DNA from: Symbiodinium microadriaticum
Taxonomy: Eukaryota > Sar > Dinophyceae > Suessiales > Symbiodiniaceae
Reading direction: 5' to 3'
Length of the DNA: 64,000 bases
Assembly: GCA_001939145.1 (NCBI GenBank)
Contig: LSRX01000341.1
Span: forward strand, 261,366-325,365
This document shows, one piece after another, positions 56,290-64,000 of the stretch; position 1 is the stretch's first letter; each line of letters begins with the position of its first letter. Below the pieces are notes generated by a model that searched no databases, had not been told where the DNA came from, and saw nothing but the letters and a program-made list of their open reading frames with translations. The translations under genes and the position numbers were made by a program.

Positions 56290-56375
56290 GAGCAGATAAC
56301 TGCGATAAAGCCAGGCTCTACACGTACGGCTCCAACCGTCACGGGAAACTTGGCCGCGAGGCACAGTGTCGGTAG
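56290..56375 (+). CDS. Single RCC1-like repeat motif
   Basis: The reading ARLYTYGSNRHGKLGRE matches the core of an RCC1 beta-propeller blade (aromatic, x, W/Y-G-x-N-x-x-G-x-L-G). An AG acceptor (AAAGCCAG) sits just before Leu-Tyr, and a GC-type donor may follow the Glu codon. Only one blade is visible and a stop follows soon after, so this is a lone exon, a remnant or chance. Confidence 0.25.
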
Positions 56376-57354
56376 TCTCTGCTTGAAGTTGGAGGTACTG
56401 CTCACGAATTGATGTTTGCCAGCACTGAAGGAAGAAATTCCCAGGGTCAGGCGCTGGGCTGAGGTTGTCAAACCTTTTGGGGCCCGATGACCCTTTCAGT
56501 TTCGAATCCTCGAGCGTAAGTGGCTGCTCAATGTCATTTCAGAGTTTAGAGTTTGATTATGTTCGAGTGTGTGGATGTAGCCAAGGACTGGCTGAAGTTA
56601 AAGACACACCTGAGTGTGTCTTGACGGGGGGGCGGGGGTTAATGTGCGCTGGGAGCACGATCTAATGCACATTGAGTTTTGATTTCGGCAGCAAACGTTA
56701 TGTGTGTAAAGGTGGCCTAAGAAGACGTGGCATTGCCATGTCAGCACAAGAGGCGAATCGAAGCAAAACAATCGATCAGCACATCTCGGCGCGGCTGTTG
56801 ACAATTGCATGGGATGCAGGATTGGGCTGCCTGAGAAGTAGCTCCAGTGTCCGCCAGCACGAACGTCGCGCATCGACTTCTGTGCCAAATCTGCAAAATT
56901 ATATTCCAGCAAGCTTGTTTCTGTGCTCAGAAACGCCAGCGGCACGGCCCAGGCACGCATGAAATTCGTGACCATGGAAAGCCAAAGCTAAAAAGGCAAG
57001 TGCCTGACGAAGAAAGTCAGCAAGTACAAAGCAGAAAACACAGGCAAAGCCAGTGCCACAAGCTGTCATGTGACTGATGCTGCATATATCGTCTCTTTTG
57101 GCGGCTGTCCGCATCCCGTTCCACTATGCGGTTCCATACAGCTGCCTGCGGAGTCGCGCGGGGTTTGCTAACTCAGTCAGTCGCGGAATGCCACATAGCC
57201 CCGATTCACACAAGCCAAGGCTACACATATAGGGTGAGTAACGTCGCTGGTCCAGTCAACAGTGCAGGGCGACGGTGTCCTGCAAGAACCTGGCCCTGTA
57301 AGCCTGCAGGCAGGGAGTGTGTGGGATGCCAGCCTGACATGACTGTCAGTATGT

Positions 57355-57597
57355 CTGTACTTACGCAGCTATGTAGGAGTCTACGCATCTATGCCTGTAT
57401 GCATGCGGCATGTATGGATCTTCGTGTGCAGGCTTGTAGGCTGTATAACAGTATGTACGCATGTATTTGGCATGCATGTATGCATGTGTGTGTGTGTATG
57501 TATGTATGTATGCATGGATGTATGCATGGATGTTTGTATGTATGTACGTATGTACGTATATGTATGTGTGTGTGTACGTATGTACATATATGTAGGC

Positions 57598-57630
<33 letters not shown>

Positions 57631-57720
57631 TGTTTGTTTGTTTGTTTGTTTGTTTGTTTGTTTGTTTGTTTGTGTGTTTGCATGTCTGTATGTGCATGTG
57701 TATTCGTATGTGTGCACTAG
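57355..57720. repeat. TATG/TTTG tetranucleotide array
   Basis: Degenerate TGTATG units are followed by perfect TATG and then TTTG repeats. ORFs of up to 236 codons through it are repeat-driven. Confidence 0.95.
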
Positions 57721-57904
57721 TGCGTATGCACATTTGTAGCTGTACGTGTATGTGTACGAATCTCTCTTCGTGTCTGCGCATGTGCACGGATGCATGTATG
57801 CACTCTGCACGCATGCACGCGTTCCTGTACGTGTAAGCGAACGCACACACGCATGCATGCCTGCGTGGATGCAAGCATGTACCTGCCTGCATGCACGTTT
57901 GTGA

Positions 57905-58600
57905 ATGAATGACTGCATGACTGACTGGCTGAATGTCGGATGAATGATTCTGAATCAATGGGTGCATGACTGAATGAACACATGAATGAATGAAATGAGA
58001 TGAAATGAAATGAGTTAATGAATGAATGAATGAATGAATGAATGAACCAATGATGAGTCATTGAAAGAATCACCGAATGAACGAATGAATGAAGTGAACT
58101 GAAGTGAAATGAAGTGAGACGAAATGAATAGGAATGGATGATAAATTTGGATACATGGCATGATTGAACTGAATGAAACGAAGGAACGGAATGGAATGGA
58201 TGAAGGTTTGAATGAACTGAATGAAATGGATGAAATGAATCAGATGAAATAATGAATGCATAGATGAGTTGGGAAGTGGGTGAATGAATGAAATAAAATG
58301 AAGAATGAATGAAACGAATGAAATCATGAGCAGAAGGGAAACAACCAATGAACACGTGAATGAGTGGATGAGTGGCTGAATGACTGAATGTCATGAAATA
58401 CATGAGCTATTGAAATGCGATGGTATGTAATGAAAGAAAACAACGAAGGCATGAATGAGTCGGTGAAATGACACGAAGTGAAATGACATGATTGATGGAT
58501 GGATGGATGGATGGATGGATGGATAAATGGATGGATGGGTGGATGGATTCATGGATGGATGACAAACAGTGAATGGATGAATGATTGATTGTTTGATTGA
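57905..58600. repeat. GAAT/GAATGAA and GGAT tetranucleotide block
   Basis: About 600 bp of degenerate ATGAATGA/GAAATGA units end in a clean GGAT array (58493-58560). A 228-codon minus ORF rich in Ser, His and Phe is a shadow. Confidence 0.92.
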
Positions 58601-58853
58601 CTAGGTCAGGTAGGTAGGTACACCCGGCCGTCTATGTATGCCACACAGAGTGAAGCAATGAGAGGGAAATGATCAGCAGCTTTGATTGCCATGTAGGGCT
58701 CGCAATAGTTTTAACTCTCAGGCCCCGGATGGTCACCAGCCCTTTCCACAGTCCATCTCTTTGGGAGGCCAAGAGCTTGGAAGCTCGTTGAAATGCCTTG
58801 CATCTCGCTGTTGCAATATTCACTACAAGAACAGCTCAGCTGGATCTAACTAA

Positions 58854-60320
58854 GGCAACCACTCCGCTGTCATCACGGAAGGTCTGAGTCTTAAATCGTG
58901 TCTGACCGCAGAAACATCGAAGTCGGAGCACGACTGGCCAGAGCAGACCATGTCAAGATATGGAAGGCTGGATTCAAGAAAGCGCGATGTGCTTGATGTC
59001 TATCAATCCCTACAGCTATCAAGGCGGCGTGCTCTGGACCTGGGGATACGGTCGGCCCAGCTCTTGAGCACACACTTTTTGGGGGGAACCGTTTGATTGC
59101 ATTGCATGGCTGTCGGCTTGATGGTTTGGCCCATGCGACTCTCAACAGTCTTGTCGAGTGGCCGATGTTCGATGACAGTTGCAAGACGAAAAAGTGAGAC
59201 CAACCTATGTGTTCGGTAGCGCAAAGGGATACAACGACACGCAGCAGAAAGATTGGTCGTCAGCAGGTGGCAGCTTCTGGTACGGCGGTGGCGCCCTAGG
59301 CATCGCATGTCTCCGCCATATCTGGGCACCTGAAGCAATTGTGCCACGTGCTTTTGCAGGTCTTGGCAAACGCTCGGAGGTCGACAGCACGGGTCCTAGA
59401 GTCCTAGCAGGACGGATGCTGTCAGCATCGCACTTGCAACAAAAGAAGTTTGGCGGCATCTATTTCCAGCATACCTGCCGAGTAGAAGTCGGAAAGACCG
59501 GAAGTACCGGCAGCGCCCTTCACTACATGGTTATATATATATATATTATATTGAATTTTTGGGGATATAAGAGCATTGACCCAAAATGATGTACAGGTGC
59601 TTGTCTTCGACAGTACAATCGCGATGTGAGCGTAAGGAGCGGATGATGCCATGCCGTTGCAGCAGATTCGAATATGCTTTGGCAATCATCCCGCGATTGC
59701 ACATTAGGCCCCGAGATGGTCATGAGCTTCGTCAACCACGGGATGGAAGTCGAGCAGGTACCTGCACCCTTTCCGTCTCTTTTGGTGTTCTTCTGGTCTT
59801 CAGAGTGTCGAGGCTGGTCAGCCAGGCTTTTGGCCAAGGGCCTGCTTCCAACCCCTCAACACCTCAGACTCTTGCAGCTCACGATCACAAGCATGTTTCA
59901 GGAGACTGCTTGCCTCTATGCAGATGAATGCAATGCACAACGCAGCCGGGCTGGATGACACGGCAATTGAAGCAACAGCAAATCAGCGTCTCATGACCTG
60001 CAGTTTTCATGCTTTGTCCATTCGTAAGTCTGCTGTACTTCTGATGCCACATAAGTTCGAGCGCGCCTTTGCGCGCGAGAAACTTTTCGGAAAGTCAAGC
60101 CCATGAGCTGTTGGAACGGCCGTCGACTCCGTCGACGGTTCATTCTGGCGGTGCCTCGATGGAGAGTGTGGGTTCCGCAAGAGTTCGGCAAGTTGTACGT
60201 GCGCGAGCATCAGAGACTATTTTGTCCCTTGCATGGAAGACTGCCAGTCCGGCAGCTTCAACGGTGGAAGTCATGACAGCTCGGGGCAGTGAGCTCCTGA
60301 AGCAATCTGGGAAGTTTTGA
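58854..60320 (+). CDS. Fringe/GT31-like glycosyltransferase gene, partial
   Basis: Exon 59179-59359 reads PTYVFGSAKGYNDTQQK, then GGSFWYGGGALGIACL. This resembles the GGAG...LS motif of Fringe/C1GalT-type GT31 enzymes. It ends at a donor GCAG/GTCTTG in phase 1. Exon 59663 onward starts in the matching phase and reads DCTLGPEMVMSFVNHG, like the conserved D-x-T-L-G step that follows in that family, with a donor CAG/GTACCT at 59757. An upstream piece, 58854-59096, reads SKSEHDWPEQTMSRYG. Readings at 59918-60107 (DDTAIEATANQRLMT) and 60069-60320 (VRARASETILSLAWKT) may be later parts with a frame change. Such enzymes add sugars to glycans in the Golgi. A DxD metal motif was not located. Confidence 0.42.
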
Positions 60321-60743
60321 CTTGTCAGGTTGCTTCAAGGAAGAACACGGAAGCACTTGGAGCTCAAGCCACATAGCTAGCAATGCGAACATTCAGGTCG
60401 GCGAGGGCACATAGGCCCCCTACATCTGTGATTGTAAGAAGTGCGGAAATGACTAATTAAAATATAAATGCACACCGCAGTCGCCACAACAGCGGTCAAG
60501 CTAAGCCATCGTTTGTTTTGGTTCTGCATCCTTGCTTTTCCAGATTGGACATGAAACACACTGGCAGCGCAAGTAACCATCGCTGGAGATGGATTCAGAA
60601 TGGTCCCTGGCTTTGTTTTCTTTAGTTAGCAGTTCGCCTCGCCATGTAGTCGCTCCCTTCAGCAGACATGGTTTTGCAGCTGTTTGGTTGCAGAACTATT
60701 CCTGGAAGCCTGGCGCTGCACTAGGGGCATCACCTAGTCAAGC

Positions 60744-62234
60744 ATGGAGCCTGGAGAGACCTCTTGCCAGTGGCAGCCACGAGCTGTTCTGCGGGTGTTT
60801 CTTCCTCTGCTTATGCTGGTTTGCATAGGCAGAACCTATCTCGCAGACAGCCGACTCTCTTGGGGTATGGAGGTGGTCCGAGGAGAGATGAAGCGTTTGG
60901 CCCCTGCGCAAATCTTCGATTTGATGGGGCAACTGAGTACCGACGAGAACGGGACTCTGCAAGCGCCTTCAATCGCCAATGCTGCCGTAGAGACGACTCG
61001 TATCACCGTCCCTAGCTTCCAAACAACCCTTTCCCCGCAGCAACCTTCTGCCACATCAATCTCGGCATCCCCATCAAGCACAAGCATCACACTGGTGCCT
61101 ACAACCAACCCCACCTCCACCACATCCACGCCTGTGCCGGTATCCAAACCAGCGCTCTCCAACGACATGCCTTCTGTGTTTTTCCTGGCTGATCAGCAAA
61201 GTTTGCTTCGCAGCAACACCAAGTGCCCGCCAGAAGTTCGTGTCAGCGAGTGGAACGGGAGAATTGGCAACCATTTCTTTCAGGTGAGCCAAGCCATTGT
61301 AGCAGCCCTTTTCTGCCACATTACGCGTGTCAAATTTCCTCCACATATCAGCACACGCTACCAGCAGCAGGATGGTTTGCTGGACATGCCTGAAGAGCTT
61401 ACCTTGCCGGGGGTCGACCGCCACGAAGAGTTGAAAGTTCCAAACAGCTGTCCCAAGCAGCTAACTCACAAGTGGTATCACCAGCATTGCCAGATGGTAC
61501 CCGCATGGCACCACCAGCAGGTAATGCACAAATTTCTTTGGCCATACCTGGGTCAGAACCTTACAGACCTGGTGCATTCACCGCAGGAATCTGCAGCCGA
61601 CGGTGTTCTGACAATCCATTTGCGTGCTGATGATATTCGGCAGTATGGCAGGTATGAGTGGGCCCAGCCACCCTGCAGCATGTATCAGAAAATCATGTCC
61701 GATTATGGTTACAAGACCTTGATGGTCGTAGCAAAGAGCAATCCTGTGACTCGGCGCTCGGATGCTGCTTGTGACAGCTGGCTGGTGGACTATGGGCGTT
61801 TACATGGCATCAAAATTCTCCGGCCAAAGGATATATCCTTGGCTGGCGAGCCTTGGCCAAAGAAAAAAGTAGTCAGACAATTGATCAGATGCGGGAGCTG
61901 CGATTCTGGGCCAGTGAGTTGCGGGCAGCAGTATTCTGCTTCTATTGAGACATGCGTACCGAAAGCCCAGGATTTGGCGACAATGATTCGTGCGAAGAAG
62001 CTTGGCATTGGAAAGTGGGGAAGGTTTGGTCCTTACAGTCGAAGCTCATGTTGCACTCACTGGATTTCCGTGTTCCCAGGCGAATGCAACGTGGCAGTAG
62101 AATGCAAACCTACAGGTTCTGGATCTCCTTTGCGGACTCTGCGTGATGTTGTTTTGGGTTGCGATGTCCGCACAAGAGCTAGTAGTAAGGCGAGAGCACT
62201 CTCGGCGTGGATCTGCTGTCGAAGGAACCGTTAA
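60744..62234 (+). CDS. Type II membrane fucosyltransferase-like protein, 496 codons
   Basis: This is the longest non-repeat ORF. An in-frame TAG at 60735, whose AG could accept a spliced leader, precedes the ATG. Residues 1-13 are cytosolic, and 14-34 form a signal-anchor helix (VLRVFLPLLMLVCIG). Residues 80-140 are a Ser/Thr/Pro-rich stem. The catalytic part starts with EWNGRIGNHFFQ (169-180), like the G-R-x-G-N motif of fucosyltransferases. IHLRADD (291-297) matches the HxRxxD donor-sugar motif, followed by QPPCSMYQKIM. Together these fit a Golgi fucosyltransferase of the GT11/O-FucT-like superfamily, probably using GDP-fucose. The C-terminal 100 residues look less regular. A GTGAGT donor at 61914 and an acceptor at 61973 could remove 60 nt in frame, and other frames also look coding there. 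Confidence 0.65.
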   Translation: MEPGETSCQWQPRAVLRVFLPLLMLVCIGRTYLADSRLSWGMEVVRGEMKRLAPAQIFDLMGQLSTDENGTLQAPSIANAAVETTRITVPSFQTTLSPQQPSATSISASPSSTSITLVPTTNPTSTTSTPVPVSKPALSNDMPSVFFLADQQSLLRSNTKCPPEVRVSEWNGRIGNHFFQVSQAIVAALFCHITRVKFPPHISTRYQQQDGLLDMPEELTLPGVDRHEELKVPNSCPKQLTHKWYHQHCQMVPAWHHQQVMHKFLWPYLGQNLTDLVHSPQESAADGVLTIHLRADDIRQYGRYEWAQPPCSMYQKIMSDYGYKTLMVVAKSNPVTRRSDAACDSWLVDYGRLHGIKILRPKDISLAGEPWPKKKVVRQLIRCGSCDSGPVSCGQQYSASIETCVPKAQDLATMIRAKKLGIGKWGRFGPYSRSSCCTHWISVFPGECNVAVECKPTGSGSPLRTLRDVVLGCDVRTRASSKARALSAWICCRRNR

Positions 62235-62594
62235 GCACGAGTTTAAGGCTTCAAGGCAAAGAAGTCTTTGCCCTTCTGTGACAAAATAGTTAGCTTTCAA
62301 TGCGTTTCTGCAGTTGATTCCGTCTCGGGACATGCCGAAACGAATAGACCAAGCAACGAAGCCTTGAAAAAGCAGTGCTGGGACTAGGAATTTCGTGCTG
62401 TCCTTCTCCAGCTTTTCCTTGTCGACCGCGCTGCTCAGCAACGACCTCCAGGTCAGCCAACCTGCCAACCTGCCGCACGCGCAAACATCAGCCCGGTGAG
62501 TGCTCACGTGTTCCTTTTAGTCAAGGAGGTGGGCACGAGCATTGGATCTAGCTATCCAGCTTCTCAATCCGCACATCCGCTGGCGTTTCTTCAG

Positions 62595-63000
62595 TCTCAC
62601 ACTGGTAACTGTAGAGCCTGCAACCTGTGCCTTTTGCAAGCGGCAGGTGATGTACCGTCGGCGTGACGCGAAATGGCACAGCATATTGCACGCCATCGTG
62701 AACTGCAATGCTCCTCGGCAGATGGGGGAAGGCAAGTGGCTTGCCATGGTAGCCAGTCCAGGACTCTTCCAGCACACACGTACACATGTGCCATGTTTCT
62801 GTTGCAACGGGCCATAACTGGAAACGACACGATGTCGTTCATCTCAGGTGTGGACAGGCGTCACCCTGTACGAGTACAACACAAGCCTGCAAGAAGAGCG
62901 GAAAGGTTCGCCAAGCGAGTGGTTGAAGACCTTCCCCTTGGATCAAATCACTGGGCCTTTCACTTGTCAATACGGCAGTGATATCCAGCCAGAGATATAA
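62595..63000 (+). CDS. Two phase-matched exons, unrecognised protein
   Basis: Exon 62595-62748 follows CGTTTCTTCAG and reads LTLVTVEPATCAFCKR, then DAKWHSILHAIVNCNAPR, with a CxxC pair. Its donor is ATG/GTAGCC. A 99-nt intron ends at TCGTTCATCTCAG. Exon 62848-63000 continues in phase 0: VWTGVTLYEYNTSLQEE, then SEWLKTFPLDQITGPF, QYGSDIQPEI and TAA. The last exon is one of the most convincing in the window. It may be a separate gene or late exons of the transferase gene upstream. Confidence 0.5.
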
Positions 63001-63054
63001 ACTTGAGAGCCGCTCGCGTCGATTGTTAATGCACAAAAAGTGTCATGGATCTTG

Positions 63055-63238
63055 TGAAGCCCGGGCGGGAAAGCGGGAAGCCTCGGCAGCTTGGATCCAT
63101 GTCTCTATTCTTCAAACCCTGCCTGGCCATGTCCGAGAGCGAGCTTCAAAAATCGAGGATACTGCGAAACTTTGGATGTTCTTTCGTGAGGTAGCTCACA
63201 GAGACGCAATTCATTCCTTGAGGCAACACCGTCACTAG
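63055..63238 (+). CDS. Candidate exon
   Basis: The plus frame reads WIHVSILQTLPGHVRER, then IEDTAKLWMFFREVAHRD, to a TAG. It lies in a different frame from the exon ending at 63000. It could be the start of another transcript. Family unknown. Confidence 0.33.
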
Positions 63239-63428
63239 TGTACTCTCTTCAAGAACCGGTTGCATGTTTTGCAGAGTGAAACTTCGGAAAGCCTTAGACT
63301 GAGACCATCCTTAGACCCCCACGTTAAGCAACCCATGGAGTCATGCACGAACTGCACCTGGTTTGGATTGTCCGAATGAGGTGTTTAGGAGCGAATCTGC
63401 TGGCGGGGCGGTCCTTGAGTGAGGAGAA

Positions 63429-63923
63429 GTGCTTAGCCATATTCCATTGACGTGTGACTTGATTCGTCGTCGGAGGAAAAGGGCATCATTTTGTATACTT
63501 TTAGAGTCATCCAAACGAAAGGTCCCGGAGCAGGGACGTGGACGGAAGCTAGCATCACTCGCAAGTGCCCATGAGACTCAAGCTGAGAAGTACTGTGAAG
63601 AAAGATCTGGGAGCAGCGGTGCATCCAAAATCCTGCACTGGTACTTGTTGGTTTTTGTCAGGTTTGCAAGTGGCAGGTACTGTTGGTTTTTGAATACGCA
63701 TTGCCCCGCAATGAGGCCACGGCCGACATTGTGCCATGTTTCTAAGGCTCTCGGCCTTGGCTTTGCACTTGCCGGGCTTGGCCGCACGATGGCGATGACG
63801 GCGCAGGTTGCCAAAGCTCGACAAGGTGCTGGGCCAGAGGATTACGTCCTTGCAGCTGGGCAGAAGCAGGTCAAGCATGCATTGTCACTTGCACACAGAC
63901 GCCGAGTTGTGAGTGAGTTGTGA
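63429..63923 (+). CDS. Candidate exon(s), 164 codons, near window end
   Basis: The open frame has a basic first part (LESSKRKVPEQGRGRK) and an Ala/Gly-rich second part (GLGFALAGLGRTMAMTAQ, then EDYVLAAGQKQVKHAL), ending TGA. There is no ATG at the 5' end. A hydrophobic segment around residues 76-90 (WYLLVFVRFASG) may be membrane-associated. Family unknown. Confidence 0.4.
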   Translation: MLSHIPLTCDLIRRRRKRASFCILLESSKRKVPEQGRGRKLASLASAHETQAEKYCEERSGSSGASKILHWYLLVFVRFASGRYCWFLNTHCPAMRPRPTLCHVSKALGLGFALAGLGRTMAMTAQVAKARQGAGPEDYVLAAGQKQVKHALSLAHRRRVVSEL

Positions 63924-64000
63924 GGGTCGAAACGGAACCGCCCGTGCCCTCCCGACCGTCCCCATTCATTCGAGCAGGGTCAATGTGGCGTGGCAAAGCA

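Noticed and set aside
57126..58403. ORFs of 185-236 codons on both strands
   Set aside because: They are carried by TATG, TTTG and GAAT arrays. No unique-sequence support.
1..64000. Consistent one-base direction in the frame hand-offs (programmed frameshift)
   Set aside because: An early tally seemed to favour one direction, but adding the cases at 31, 51, 53, 54 and 59-60 kb removed the bias.

Overview
The window reads as nuclear DNA of an intron-rich eukaryote, most likely a dinoflagellate (perhaps a Symbiodinium- or Polarella-like alga). That is an inference from several features: slightly GC-rich sequence, long simple-repeat arrays, exons of about 40-390 nt scattered mostly on the plus strand, introns of 60-300 nt, at least one intron that works best with a GC donor, single ORFs whose ATG sits just after an AG (as expected for spliced-leader acceptors), and a degenerate CCCTAA-type (TTTAGGG) tract. 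There is no bacterial operon structure, rRNA, tRNA or CRISPR array that I can support.

Layout. 1-8 kb: repeat arrays (T-rich, ATAC, TATG, AGT/AGC) with coding fragments at 2.6-3.8 kb and 6.6-7.2 kb. 8-19 kb: an AT-rich block, a possible secreted-protein first exon (9.7 kb), and a coiled-coil multi-exon gene (15.1-17.4 kb). 19.7-20.2 kb: a fold-back element with TAATATTA/G-run ends and a telomere-like interior. 20-34 kb: many exons and broken coding pieces, trinucleotide arrays, a 197-bp tandem duplication and a membrane-protein gene (33.1-34.1 kb). 35-39 kb: degenerate minisatellites, one in two opposite-facing blocks. 41-56 kb: more exons and probable pseudogenes, two assembly gaps, and a minus-strand candidate at 54 kb. 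57-58.6 kb: tetranucleotide arrays. 58.8-64 kb: the best gene cluster, with a Fringe/GT31-like glycosyltransferase piece, then an intact 496-codon type II membrane fucosyltransferase-like ORF, then further exons to the window end.

How it fits together. The two neighbouring glycosyltransferase-like genes would both act in the Golgi lumen on glycans. Everything else I can read is unrecognised protein. Coding quality was judged by eye from residue mix, splice signals and phase, so single-exon calls are tentative. A recurring oddity is that protein-like reading passes from one frame to the next without an obvious intron, or is cut by an in-frame stop. One case sits exactly on a T8 run. This points to decayed genes or residual indel errors in the assembly.
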